From positions 1-15,765 of the forward strand of contig WJKG01000185.1 in assembly GCA_014729205.1 (NCBI GenBank): a DNA stretch of 15,765 nucleotides, given 5' to 3'. This DNA is from a candidate division GN15 bacterium (GTDB lineage: Bacteria; Zixibacteria; MSB-5A5; GN15; FEB-12). Below the pieces are notes generated by a model. The model had not been told where the DNA came from. It searched no databases and saw nothing but the letters and a program-made list of their open reading frames with translations. A program made the translations under genes and the position numbers. Shown piece by piece: positions 7,498 to 15,095 of this stretch; position 1 is the first letter of the stretch; each line of letters begins with the position of its first letter.

Positions 7498-7534
7498 ACA
7501 GAAAGGCCGGCACCCGTCGATGCGGGTACCGGCC
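7498..7534 (-). terminator. Intrinsic terminator after gcvPB
   Basis: A 12-bp stem (7505-7516 with 7523-7534, one G-T pair in RNA, 6-nt loop) is very GC-rich and is followed on the minus strand by a broken T-run (TTTCTGTTTC). It begins 26 nt after the gcvPB stop and should end the accC-gcv cluster. Its end is under 25 nt from the start codon of the next gene on the same strand, so it could also act on expression of that gene. Confidence 0.85.
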
Positions 7535-7560
7535 AAACCTAATACGCTCATACGTACAGA

Positions 7561-9021
7561 TCAATCCAGAAAACAAACGTCCATCTTGCGCGCAGCACCG
7601 GCCTCGTCCAAACGACGCACAGGAGTGTTGTGCGGTGCTGAGGTCACCTTCTCAGGATTTTCGAGCGCCTCGCGAGCGATCTGTTTCATCACCTCGGCGA
7701 AATAGTCCAGCGTCTCCCGGCTCTCGGTTTCGGTGGGCTCTATCATCATCGCTTCCGGAACGATCAACGGAAAATAGTTGGTTGGCGAATGCATCCCAAA
7801 GTCCAGCAGCCGCTTGGAGATGTCAGCCGTGCGCACACCGGATTTCTTCTGACGGTTGCCGGATAAAACGAACTCGTGCATGCAGTGGACATCGTACGGA
7901 AGATCGAAATCATCGCGTAGCAGTTCCTTGAGATAGTTGGCGTTGAGAACAGCGTTCTCACTTACGCGACGCAGCCCTTGCCCACCGAGTATCCGAATAT
8001 AGGCATAAGCCCTGACGATGTTGGCGAAATTGCCATAGAAACTATGAAGTCGTCCAATCGAGTGCGGGCGATCATCGTCGAAATAATAGCCACCGTCATC
8101 ACTCTTGCTGAGCACCGGTGCTGGCAGATACTTCTCGAGTGCCTCGGTCACGCCAAGCGCACCGGCCCCCGGTCCGCCACCACCATGTGGCGTGCTGAAG
8201 GTCTTGTGCAGATTAAAGTGCATGATATCAAAGCCAACATCACCGGGACGGAAGATACCCATATTTGCATTCAAATTGGCCCCGTCCATGTACATCAGCC
8301 CGCCCTGCTCGTGGACAATATCCGCTATCTCCTTGATGTGTGTTTCGAAAATGCCGAGCGTGTTCGGGTTGGTCAGCATCATACCCGCGACTTCCTCGTC
8401 CATGACAGCAGCGACATCTTCGGGGGCAATCACACCCTTCTCGTTTGACTTCAGTTCGACCGTATCATAGCCAACGCTGTTCACCGAGGCGGGATTGGTG
8501 CCGTGGGCGGAGTCCGGTATGAGAATCTTGCGGCGGCGGTTGCCCTTCTCGGTGTGGTACTTGAGCATGATGAGCAGCCCGGCAAATTCGCCTTGAGCAC
8601 CGGCGACCGGTTGCAAAGACATCCCCGGGAAACCCGATATCTCGGATAGATACAGCTTGAGATTGAACATCAGGTGCAACAGCCCCTGGGCCGTCGAGCA
8701 TGGCGCCAGCGGATGATGCTCACGAAAATCCACGAATGATGCGGCGACATCGTTGAGCTTGGGATTGTACTTCATGGTACAGGAGCCAAGCGGATAAAAA
8801 CCCTTATCGATATGGTGGTTCTTGGTCGACAGGTTTACGAAATGTCGCATCGCCTGCGGTTCGGAGACCTCGGCCAATTCCGCCGGGTTCTCCCGAAGAA
8901 ACCTCGCGGGAATAGTGTCGAGGATTTCTTTCTCGGACTTCTCAGTCTTGGGCAGTGTATAGCCGGTGCGTCCCGGCGCTGACTTCTCGTAAATCACAGT
9001 ACCTTCGTATTGCGTCTTCAT
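7561..9021 (-). CDS. gcvPB: Glycine dehydrogenase (decarboxylating) subunit 2
   Basis: C-terminal half of the split, pyridoxal-phosphate-dependent P-protein. With GcvPA it decarboxylates glycine and passes the aminomethyl group to the lipoyl arm of GcvH. At 486 residues it is full length for subunit 2. The PLP lysine is Lys273 in HFNLHKTFSTPHGGGGPG (268-285). Other family segments are YPLGSCTMKYNP (76-87), PVAGAQGEFAGL (138-149), DSAHGTNPAS (170-179) and MDGANLNANMG (245-255). ATG start at 9021; GGATGAG is about 9 nt upstream, a somewhat long spacing. It lies 70 nt after the thioredoxin-lipoprotein gene and is the last gene before a strong terminator. Separated from its partner gcvPA by three small genes, which is unusual. 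Confidence 0.96.
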   Translation of the reverse strand: MKTQYEGTVIYEKSAPGRTGYTLPKTEKSEKEILDTIPARFLRENPAELAEVSEPQAMRHFVNLSTKNHHIDKGFYPLGSCTMKYNPKLNDVAASFVDFREHHPLAPCSTAQGLLHLMFNLKLYLSEISGFPGMSLQPVAGAQGEFAGLLIMLKYHTEKGNRRRKILIPDSAHGTNPASVNSVGYDTVELKSNEKGVIAPEDVAAVMDEEVAGMMLTNPNTLGIFETHIKEIADIVHEQGGLMYMDGANLNANMGIFRPGDVGFDIMHFNLHKTFSTPHGGGGPGAGALGVTEALEKYLPAPVLSKSDDGGYYFDDDRPHSIGRLHSFYGNFANIVRAYAYIRILGGQGLRRVSENAVLNANYLKELLRDDFDLPYDVHCMHEFVLSGNRQKKSGVRTADISKRLLDFGMHSPTNYFPLIVPEAMMIEPTETESRETLDYFAEVMKQIAREALENPEKVTSAPHNTPVRRLDEAGAARKMDVCFLD

Positions 9022-9067
9022 CAGTACGATCTCATCCTTCGTTGATCTTGCCTCGTGTCGCCGTCAG

Positions 9068-9081
9068 ACCGATCGATCGGT
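9068..9081. repeat. 14-nt perfect palindrome upstream of gcvPB
   Basis: ACCGATCGATCGGT reads the same on both strands and fills the gap between the lipoprotein gene (stop 9092) and gcvPB (start 9021). It is a possible regulator site; as RNA it would be a weak stem because the loop is too small for full pairing. No known operator recognised. Confidence 0.4.
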
Positions 9082-9091
9082 TGCCGGCAAT

Positions 9092-9955
9092 CTACTCCTG
9101 CACTCCTTGTCCACTCAGGTTCCTGATCTGCGTTCTGGCGTAGTTTACCTCGTCGGAATTCGGATAGTGATTCAAGAACTGCTTGAAAGCCGTCAACGCC
9201 GCAGTCGTATCGGCCTTTTTCATCAGGACAAAGGCTCGCCACAACTCGGCATCTTCGGCCGTTTGTTTGCCGGCGAACTCGTTCATGAGCGCCTCGAACT
9301 GGAGAATAGCTTCATCGTAGTTGCCTGCGCGGCGTTCCATATCAGCCATCTCCATCTTGGCCTCGGCCGACATCGAGTCGGTCGGCTCACCGGTAGCGAT
9401 TACTTCACGATACCACTTATAGGCCTGCTCAATCTGGCTGCGGTACTTGTACTTGTCAGCGATCTTCTTGGCCAAAATGCGATTGGGAGCCGCTTCATAC
9501 CGTTCCACCAGGAAGGCCAGTGTACCCTTTCCCTGCAGATAGTCATCAAGCGTCGAGAAGAACGGTCCCTCCTCGCGGTAACCGACAATACGATCGATCT
9601 CACCGCCGGCAGTGTCCAGCAGCACCAGCGTCGGAAACGCCGAGACGCTGTATTTGTCGGCGAGGGCTTCCTGCTCATGCGCGTTGACCTTCGCCAGCAC
9701 CATCTTCGTCGTGAAGTATTCCTCTGCCTTAGCGGTATTGAGTACGGTGGTATCGAGCTTCTTGCACCACTTGCATTCATCGGTGTAGAAGTCCATCAGC
9801 AGCGGCAGCTTGTGAGTCCTGGCAGCCTCCTGGGCCTGGGCAATGTCCGAGTAGACCGGCTCAAGCGGTGCCGGTCCGGACTTCTCGGAACAGCCTGCCG
9901 TTATCAATGCCATCGCCAGCAGTGCCGTTAATATCGTAACTCTCGTGTGCATCAT
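9092..9955 (-). CDS. Thioredoxin-fold lipoprotein with C-terminal TPR-like helices
   Basis: Predicted exported lipoprotein of 287 residues. A signal peptide ends in a lipobox ITAGC with the lipidated Cys at 22. A thioredoxin domain (about 34-150) of the Thioredoxin_7/DsbD-gamma kind follows: MDFYTDECKWCKK contains the redox pair Cys61 and Cys64, and SAFPTLVLLD holds the cis-Pro. The C-terminal part (about 165-280) is helical with TPR-like repeats (YKWYREVI, YDEAILQFEALM, ALTAFKQFLNHYP). Likely a periplasmic thiol-disulfide reductase or chaperone bound to a membrane; partners unknown. There are two adjacent ATGs at 9955 and 9952; GGAG is better spaced for the second, so the true start may be 9952. 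It lies 32 nt after the zinc-ribbon gene in the gcv cluster, with no obvious metabolic link to glycine cleavage. Confidence 0.85.
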   Translation of the reverse strand: MMHTRVTILTALLAMALITAGCSEKSGPAPLEPVYSDIAQAQEAARTHKLPLLMDFYTDECKWCKKLDTTVLNTAKAEEYFTTKMVLAKVNAHEQEALADKYSVSAFPTLVLLDTAGGEIDRIVGYREEGPFFSTLDDYLQGKGTLAFLVERYEAAPNRILAKKIADKYKYRSQIEQAYKWYREVIATGEPTDSMSAEAKMEMADMERRAGNYDEAILQFEALMNEFAGKQTAEDAELWRAFVLMKKADTTAALTAFKQFLNHYPNSDEVNYARTQIRNLSGQGVQE

Positions 9956-9987
9956 TCTCTCCGTTGGCTCCGCCAGTTCGTTGTTGT

Positions 9988-10374
9988 CTACCTCGCCTGC
10001 TCCGGTGGGCGGAGATCGTCACCAAGGACAGCTTCCAGCACCACGAGCGCCTCTTCCCTGAACTCACGCGGGACCAGAATAGCACTCCCCTCCTTGTCCG
10101 AGGTGCCCAGGTTCCACATCAGGTCCATCCCTTTACCGTAGGCGTTGAACAGGTTCGAGAGCACTACCGAGGGGATGTTGTTGGAGTCAAGCGCACCCTT
10201 GGCCATTTCCGAACGCACCTCGCTCTGTACGCGACCGACAACCACCCAGCTGTCATCGGGCTGCACCGCAGATGTCGTACTCGAAGGCAACGCATCGACC
10301 AGCTTTTCATTACAGTCGGGGCACAGCAATGTACCCTCGGCATATTCGTATTTGCATCGGGGGCAAAAGGGCAC
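9988..10374 (-). CDS. Zinc-ribbon protein with DUF2007-like domain (copy 2)
   Basis: Small soluble protein of 128 residues. An N-terminal zinc ribbon has Cys4, Cys7, Cys18 and Cys21 (CPRC, 10 residues, CPDC). Residues 43-120 look like the DUF2007 'putative signal transducing' fold: WVVVGRVQSEVRSEMAKGAL, then NIPSVVLSN, then ILVPREFREEALVVLE. The function of this family is not established. It begins at GTG 10374, 2 nt after the stop of the preceding paralogue, whose last codons provide a GGAGGAGGAG ribosome site, so the two are tightly coupled. It shares ribbon spacing and domain order with its neighbour, showing tandem duplication followed by divergence. Confidence 0.8.
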   Translation of the reverse strand: MPFCPRCKYEYAEGTLLCPDCNEKLVDALPSSTTSAVQPDDSWVVVGRVQSEVRSEMAKGALDSNNIPSVVLSNLFNAYGKGMDLMWNLGTSDKEGSAILVPREFREEALVVLEAVLGDDLRPPEQAR

Positions 10375-10376
10375 TG

Positions 10377-10736
10377 CTACTCCTCCTCCTTTTCGTCCGC
10401 CCGCTGCCAGCGATCGCCGATCACCATATCCAGCACGCCCATGGCCTCCTTGACATGGGAAGCCGGAACGGAGACCTCGAAAAGCGCCGGACGGTCGGAG
10501 TAAAACGAGTACAACGGAAGACCGGCCGCACCGAAAAACCCGGAGCGTGAAAAAACCACCGCCGGGATCTCATACGACGCCAGCGCCTCGCGGGCGAAGT
10601 CAGCCGAGATCTTGTCTTCAATAGTACCCAAAACAATCCACCCCTCTTCGTCCTTGTCCGTGATTTCGGATCCGCACACATAGCACTCGGTGACATCATC
10701 ACCGAGTTCTGTATTACATTTTGGACATAACACCAC
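10377..10736 (-). CDS. Zinc-ribbon protein with DUF2007-like domain (copy 1)
   Basis: A 119-residue paralogue of the next gene. Cys4, Cys7, Cys18 and Cys21 (CPKC, 10 residues, CYVC) have exactly the same spacing as in copy 2. The DUF2007-like part runs from about 32 to 109: GWIVLGTIEDKISADFAREAL, then IPAVVFSR, then FEVSVPASHVKEAMGVLD. The C-terminus is acidic (DEKEEE). It starts at GTG 10736, overlapping the 3' end of gcvPA by 23 bases; GGAG lies 10 nt before the GTG. A second GTG follows immediately at 10733. This overlap ties it to the gcv transcript. No function can be read beyond metal binding and a probable small-molecule or protein interaction domain. Confidence 0.8.
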   Translation of the reverse strand: MVLCPKCNTELGDDVTECYVCGSEITDKDEEGWIVLGTIEDKISADFAREALASYEIPAVVFSRSGFFGAAGLPLYSFYSDRPALFEVSVPASHVKEAMGVLDMVIGDRWQRADEKEEE

Positions 10737-12069
10737 TGGTGCTTCGCTCCTTAAGCCCCTCGACCAGACGAGCGATGTCCTGTTCAGACCGCTTTTCAGT
10801 CACGGCGACAATCAGACAGTCATCGAGACCGTCGTACCAGCGGCCCGCATTGATTCCGGCCAGGAGACCTTTGTCGGTGAGGGCACTGATGATCTCAGAT
10901 GCCGGCTCCGGTGTCTTTATGGCGAACTCGCGCACAAATGGTGCCTCGAAGTAAGGCCTGAAACCGTCGAGTGACGTAATCTGTTGATACGTCTTCTGCG
11001 CCTTCTCCCCTGACAACAGCGCCACCTGGCGCATCCCTTGTTTGCCCATGAGTGTCATGTATACCGAGGCTGCCGTGGCACAGAGCGCCTGGTTGGTGCA
11101 GATGTTCGAGGTAGCCTTTTCGCGTCGAATGTGTTGCTCGCGTGTCTGCAGGGTCAGTACGAATCCAGTGCGGCCATCGACATCGGTCGTCCGGCTGACA
11201 ATTCGCCCCGGCACCTGCCGAATGAGCTTCTTGCTGGTAGCGAAAAAGCCCAGCAACGGTCCGCCAAACGAAACCGGAATCCCCAGCGGCTGACCTTCGC
11301 CCACAACCATGTCGGCCCCGTACTCACCCGGCGTCTTCAGTATTGCCTGGGCGATCGGATCGACGGCCATGATTGTCTTCGCACCCACCTCCCGGGCCGG
11401 TTCGATCACCCGTTCGACCTCTTCGAGTAACCCGAAGAAGTTCGGCTGGCTCACCAGGACACAGGCCGTGTTCTCATCGATAACATCCTGCATCCGATTG
11501 TAGTCAGTGACACCATCCTGCATGGGGACATACACCAACTCAATACCTCGACCGGCCAGATAGGTATCGATGACCTGCCGGTACAAGGGACTAACCGTGC
11601 TGCTGATAACCGCCTTGTCGCGCTTGGTGACCCGGACTGCCAGGAGTATGGCCTCAGCAGCGGCCGAGGCGCCATCGTACAGGGAGGCATTGGCGATCTC
11701 CATCCCCGTTAAGCGACAGATGTGGGTCTGAAACTCGTAGGTAACCTGAAGCGTGCCCTGGGAGACCTCGGGCTGGTACGGCGTATATGCCGTCATGAAC
11801 TCCGGACGACTGATAATGGAACCAACTGCCGCCGGAATGAAGTGGTCATAGACACCACCGCCAGCAAAACAGGTCAGGCCGTCGTGACTTTCGCGCGAGA
11901 GCTCCTCAACCTCAAAGAGCAGCTCCATTTCCGAGAGCGCGGAAATATCGAGCGGACGGTTCAGGCGAAGGTTCTCAGGGATACCATCGAGCAACTGCTC
12001 AATAGAATCCACCCCAATCCTGCGGAGCATATCCCGACGATCATCATCGGTGTTCGAAATGTAGGGCAT
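10714..12069 (-). CDS. gcvPA: Glycine dehydrogenase (decarboxylating) subunit 1
   Basis: N-terminal half of the split P-protein (451 residues, normal for subunit 1), forming a heterotetramer with GcvPB. The start MPYISNTDDDRRDMLRRIGV is characteristic of the family, followed by FAGGGVYDHFIPAAV near 68-82 and the PYQPEVSQGTLQ segment at about 97-108. This half lacks the PLP lysine, as expected. It begins at ATG 12069 behind GGAAAGG, 73 nt after gcvH, and its last codons overlap the zinc-ribbon gene. Split gcvPA/gcvPB occurs in Firmicutes, thermophiles and several uncultivated phyla, and elsewhere the two are usually adjacent. Confidence 0.95.
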   Translation of the reverse strand: MPYISNTDDDRRDMLRRIGVDSIEQLLDGIPENLRLNRPLDISALSEMELLFEVEELSRESHDGLTCFAGGGVYDHFIPAAVGSIISRPEFMTAYTPYQPEVSQGTLQVTYEFQTHICRLTGMEIANASLYDGASAAAEAILLAVRVTKRDKAVISSTVSPLYRQVIDTYLAGRGIELVYVPMQDGVTDYNRMQDVIDENTACVLVSQPNFFGLLEEVERVIEPAREVGAKTIMAVDPIAQAILKTPGEYGADMVVGEGQPLGIPVSFGGPLLGFFATSKKLIRQVPGRIVSRTTDVDGRTGFVLTLQTREQHIRREKATSNICTNQALCATAASVYMTLMGKQGMRQVALLSGEKAQKTYQQITSLDGFRPYFEAPFVREFAIKTPEPASEIISALTDKGLLAGINAGRWYDGLDDCLIVAVTEKRSEQDIARLVEGLKERSTSGVMSKM

Positions 12070-12142
12070 AGCCGCCTTTCCGTGTTATCTGCTCACCAGC
12101 TGTCAACCGTGGCAGCACAGTCGATCAGCCAGAACTCACTGG

Positions 12143-12520
12143 TTAGTCCAGTATCTCCCTATAACCCGTATCATCGAGCAGCTGTTCAACCTGCCCGGCA
12201 TCGGATACTCTGACTTTGACCATCCAACCATCGCCGTACGGGTCACGATTGATCACCAACGGGTCATCTTCCAACGCTTCATTCACTTCGGTCACCTCGC
12301 CGGAGATTGGCGCATACAGATCGGAGACAGCCTTCACCGCCTCGATCGTGCCGAAGGAGTCCATCTGCGAAATACTCTCACCGACTGCCGGCAGCTCGAC
12401 AAAGACGATATCGCCAAGTTCACCCTGGGCGTAGTCGGTAATACCAATGGTGGCAATATCACCATCGAGGCTGACCCATTCGTGTTCCTTTGTGTACTTC
12501 AGATCTGATGGAATGTCCAC
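12143..12520 (-). CDS. gcvH: Glycine cleavage system H protein
   Basis: Lipoyl carrier of the glycine cleavage system (125 residues, normal length). It shuttles the aminomethyl group between P-, T- and L-proteins. The lipoylated residue is Lys63 in GTIEAVKAVSDLYAP (57-71); other hallmarks are the N-terminal YTKEHEWV (9-16), GITDYAQGELGDIVFVELP (26-44) and GWMVKVRV. The start is GTG 12520, decided by AGGAGG at 12526-12531. It follows accC by 29 nt in the same direction and precedes gcvPA by 73 nt. The gcvT, lpd and lipoate-attachment genes are not in the window. Confidence 0.97.
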   Translation of the reverse strand: MDIPSDLKYTKEHEWVSLDGDIATIGITDYAQGELGDIVFVELPAVGESISQMDSFGTIEAVKAVSDLYAPISGEVTEVNEALEDDPLVINRDPYGDGWMVKVRVSDAGQVEQLLDDTGYREILD

Positions 12521-12525
12521 GATTG

Positions 12526-12531
12526 CCTCCT
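12526..12531 (-). promoter_or_regulatory. gcvH ribosome binding site
   Basis: AGGAGG on the minus strand ends 5 nt before the GTG at 12520, a consensus SD that fixes this non-ATG start. Confidence 0.8.
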
Positions 12532-12549
12532 GATCAACATCCTGTAATT

Positions 12550-14046
12550 CTATTTCTCTGTCCGGGTCGTTGCTTCTTCTTGGTCAGACGTCCCAGCGGC
12601 CTTGGCGACTTCCGGTCGCGTGACCGTCTCCGGCTCGACCTTTTCAGCCGGACGTTTGAGCGTCAACTCGGCGCGCGGTTCTTCCTCGCCGGCAGGCAGC
12701 TTCTTGAACTTGCTCTCAAGGAAATTGATATCATAGTTGCCCGCCACGAAATCCGGATGCGTGAAGATCCGCTCGTGGAAGGAAACCGTGGTCGGTACCC
12801 CCTCCACCACGAATTCGCTGAGCGCATTGCGCATTCGCATGATCGCCTCCTCGCGCGTGCGAGCCCGTACTATCAGCTTGGCGATCAAGGAATCATAGAA
12901 CGGCGGGATAGTGTACTTCGTGTAGACCGCACGGTCGACACGCACTCCGGGCCCGCCCGGGATATGCAGGCCGGTAATCGTCCCCGGGCCGGGACGGAAG
13001 TCCTTGTCCGGATCTTCGGCGTTGATACGGCATTCGATCGAAGCCCACTTGTGGACCAGTTCTTCCTGCTTGTACTCGATCCTCTCCCCCATCGCCACGC
13101 GAATCTGATCCTTGACCAGATCAACCTCCAGCGCCTCTTCGGTGATCGGGTGCTCCACCTGAATACGCGTGTTCATTTCCATGAAGTAGTAATTGAGTTC
13201 CTCGTCGACGAGGAATTCAATCGTCCCCACTCCGCGGTAGTTGACATCGCGGGCACCCTTGACCGCGGCCTCACCCATCTTCTGCCGCAACTCCGGCGTC
13301 ATCAGCGGCGACGGGGTCTCTTCGATGAGCTTCTGGTGACGACGTTGTATGGAACAGTCGCGTTCGCCGAAGTGGTAGTAGTTGCCATGCGTATCACCGA
13401 TCAGCTGTATCTCGACATGGTGCGGATTGAGTACCAGCTTCTCCATGTACAGGTCGGGATTGCTGAATGAGTTGGCCGCCTCGGTGGAAGCGACATACCA
13501 GTTGCGTTCCAGCTCAGCCATATTCCGGCACATCCGCATGCCCTTGCCGCCGCCGCCGGCGACAGCCTTGAGCATAACCGGGTAGCCGATATCATCGGCC
13601 AGGCGAGCAGCCGTCTCGAAGTTCGGCACAACTCCCTCGGAACCGGGGATGACCGGCACGCCGGCTTTCTTCATGATCTCTTTCGCTTTGACCTTGTCAC
13701 CGAGATCACGAATCTGCTCCGGCGTGGGGCCAATGAACGTCAGTCCGCACGACTCGCACACCTCGGCGAAATCAGCATTCTCCGCAAGGAAGCCATAGCC
13801 CGGGTGAATGGCACCAGCATTGGTGACCTCGGCCGCGGCTATGATCCGCTTCATATCCAGATAGGATTTGCCGGCCGCGGGCGGTCCGATACAGACGTCC
13901 TCGTCGGCAAAACGAACATGGAGCGAGTCCCGATCGGCCTCGGAGTAGACCGCCACCGTCTTCAAACCCAGCACCTTGCAGGCACGGATAACTCTCAGGG
14001 CAATCTCGCCTCGATTAGCTACTAAGACTTTGTCAAACAAGCGCAT
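12550..14046 (-). CDS. accC: Biotin carboxylase (acetyl-CoA carboxylase subunit or pyruvate carboxylase subunit A)
   Basis: ATP-grasp enzyme that carboxylates biotin on a carrier protein using bicarbonate and ATP. From the ATG at 14046 it has 498 residues. Visible are VLVANRGEIALRVIRAC at the start, HPGYGFLAEN, the ATP-binding GGGGKGMR (164-171), ERDCSIQRRHQK (228-239) and EMNTRIQVEH (290-299). The frame stays open to a TTG at 14109, but the family begins at MRLFDKV and the promoter would start RNA at about 14109, so the short form is preferred; an ATG at 14067 is an alternative. A roughly 50-residue Glu/Pro/Lys/Thr-rich tail after FLESKFKK is extra and probably disordered. No biotin-carrier or carboxyltransferase gene is adjacent, so an accC or pycA role cannot be settled. 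Confidence 0.9.
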   Translation of the reverse strand: MRLFDKVLVANRGEIALRVIRACKVLGLKTVAVYSEADRDSLHVRFADEDVCIGPPAAGKSYLDMKRIIAAAEVTNAGAIHPGYGFLAENADFAEVCESCGLTFIGPTPEQIRDLGDKVKAKEIMKKAGVPVIPGSEGVVPNFETAARLADDIGYPVMLKAVAGGGGKGMRMCRNMAELERNWYVASTEAANSFSNPDLYMEKLVLNPHHVEIQLIGDTHGNYYHFGERDCSIQRRHQKLIEETPSPLMTPELRQKMGEAAVKGARDVNYRGVGTIEFLVDEELNYYFMEMNTRIQVEHPITEEALEVDLVKDQIRVAMGERIEYKQEELVHKWASIECRINAEDPDKDFRPGPGTITGLHIPGGPGVRVDRAVYTKYTIPPFYDSLIAKLIVRARTREEAIMRMRNALSEFVVEGVPTTVSFHERIFTHPDFVAGNYDINFLESKFKKLPAGEEEPRAELTLKRPAEKVEPETVTRPEVAKAAGTSDQEEATTRTEK

Positions 14047-14115
14047 TTCCTCATCATTGGGCAGCATTCGGACTGGTATACAGCCAATGCTGCCGTTTAT
14101 GATACACAAGGTGAC

Positions 14116-14144
14116 AATATAGGGGAAAGTTCCACATCAGACAA
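14116..14144 (-). promoter_or_regulatory. Promoter of the accC-gcv cluster
   Basis: On the minus strand TTGTCT (-35, 14139-14144) and TATATT (-10, 14116-14121) stand 17 nt apart, 4 of 6 and 5 of 6 to consensus. RNA would begin near 14109, about 63 nt before the preferred accC start. The downstream genes show no equally good promoter, in line with one long transcript to the terminator at 7498-7534. Confidence 0.55.
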
Positions 14145-14189
14145 CAGGATTCGCTGCCCTCGGGGCCGCCCTCCAGAACCCTCACGCCG

Positions 14190-14975
14190 TTACAGTCGCT
14201 TGAAGTACTTGCGTTTAGCGCCATCTTCGGGCTCCTCGAAAGTAGCCCACTGGTATCCGCGTTCGACCAGCAGCCGATGTTCGTCATTGTCCACATCCTT
14301 GTTGCCCGGGCAGAGGATAACCATGCCGCCTTTTGCGGTAGCTCGTTCCATCTCGGCAATCTCCTCAAGTGGTTGATCGCCAAAGACATGGCCACCCATG
14401 ACGACATCGGCAAAGCCGTCCGGGAAGGGTATCCGGGTGATCAGTCCATCGACCGTAAAGATATTACCGCAGCCAAGCGCCCGAGCTCTCTCGCGAATGA
14501 ACTCCCGAAGCCGCCCCACTGGCTCAACAGCCCACGCTGCTTCAGCGCCGGATCGCGCTGCGATAAACGTCAGTTTGCCTGTCCCGGCGCCAATATCGAG
14601 TACCCTGAGTCCGGCGAACTCAACCAACTCGGTCAGCTCGCGCTCGTCCCAGGTCAGGAACGGTTGACTGTCATACACTTGTGGGTCAACCACATAGGTC
14701 AGCCAGTCATTGAGTGCATTCAACACATTGAGCTCCGCCTGGCGTATCTGCTCCGGAGCGAGGCTGGACAGGTCCGGCCGGGGCAACGAATCGATCCAGG
14801 AGCGCTTGGAGGGACTCTTGTGGACGAGGTACCAGGCCACCTCGGGGTGCGCCGCCAGGGCCACGGACAAATCATCAATTGGCAGCCAGTCACCCATCCA
14901 GTCGATTTGCTCAGTCTCCAGTAGTAGCAGAGCGGAAAAGGGCAGCTGTGAACAGTCCAACCACTTCACGGGCAT
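14190..14975 (-). CDS. Class I SAM-dependent methyltransferase, substrate unknown
   Basis: A 261-residue protein. The N-terminal ~120 residues are mostly helical and acidic and not recognised. The Rossmann-like methyltransferase fold starts with motif I VLDIGAGTGKL (125-135), the acidic end of beta-2 is Glu151 in AVEPVGRLREF, and later motifs are IPFPDGFADVVMGGHVF (about 182-198) and the post-III region GGMVILCPG. This PF08241/Methyltransf_11-like pattern indicates SAM binding but not the substrate. The frame extends to a TTG at 15029, but AAAGGTG at 14983-14989 with 7-nt spacing points to the ATG at 14975. It lies upstream of the accC promoter on the same strand, 143 nt from accC, and is divergent from the flavodoxin gene. 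Confidence 0.8.
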   Translation of the reverse strand: MPVKWLDCSQLPFSALLLLETEQIDWMGDWLPIDDLSVALAAHPEVAWYLVHKSPSKRSWIDSLPRPDLSSLAPEQIRQAELNVLNALNDWLTYVVDPQVYDSQPFLTWDERELTELVEFAGLRVLDIGAGTGKLTFIAARSGAEAAWAVEPVGRLREFIRERARALGCGNIFTVDGLITRIPFPDGFADVVMGGHVFGDQPLEEIAEMERATAKGGMVILCPGNKDVDNDEHRLLVERGYQWATFEEPEDGAKRKYFKRL

Positions 14976-14982
14976 GAACAGA

Positions 14983-14989
14983 CACCTTT
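14983..14989 (-). promoter_or_regulatory. Methyltransferase ribosome binding site
   Basis: AAAGGTG on the minus strand lies 7 nt before the ATG at 14975 and decides that start over the upstream TTG at 15029, which has no SD. Confidence 0.65.
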
Positions 14990-15095
14990 CTGAGGCTTTG
15001 GAGTTCCTCGGACATGAGTCCTGATACAAGTGCCAAGTTGGCGCGAGGCGAGCGGGTTGTCAACGTTTGCATGAAACGGAAACCCAGTCGTCGCA

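Noticed and set aside
12143..12520. The possibility that the carrier next to accC is a biotin carboxyl carrier protein
   Set aside because: The modified-lysine motif is EAVKA, not the AMKM of biotin carriers, and the remaining sequence is typical GcvH, so it is a lipoyl carrier.
12490..13470. A 326-codon plus-strand open frame over accC and the start of gcvH
   Set aside because: It spans the reverse of two well-supported genes, has no family motifs and no ribosome site that stands out.
14047..14109. A glycine riboswitch upstream of the gcv cluster
   Set aside because: The predicted 5' UTR is about 63 nt, too short for a glycine aptamer, and I see none of its conserved stems. Other gaps in the cluster are under 75 nt.
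12550..14109. Longer accC starting at TTG 14109
   Set aside because: It coincides with the predicted transcription start, lacks an SD, and adds 21 residues not found in the family.
14190..15029. Longer methyltransferase starting at TTG 15029
   Set aside because: The ATG at 14975 has a good ribosome site, and the extra 18 residues look non-protein-like.
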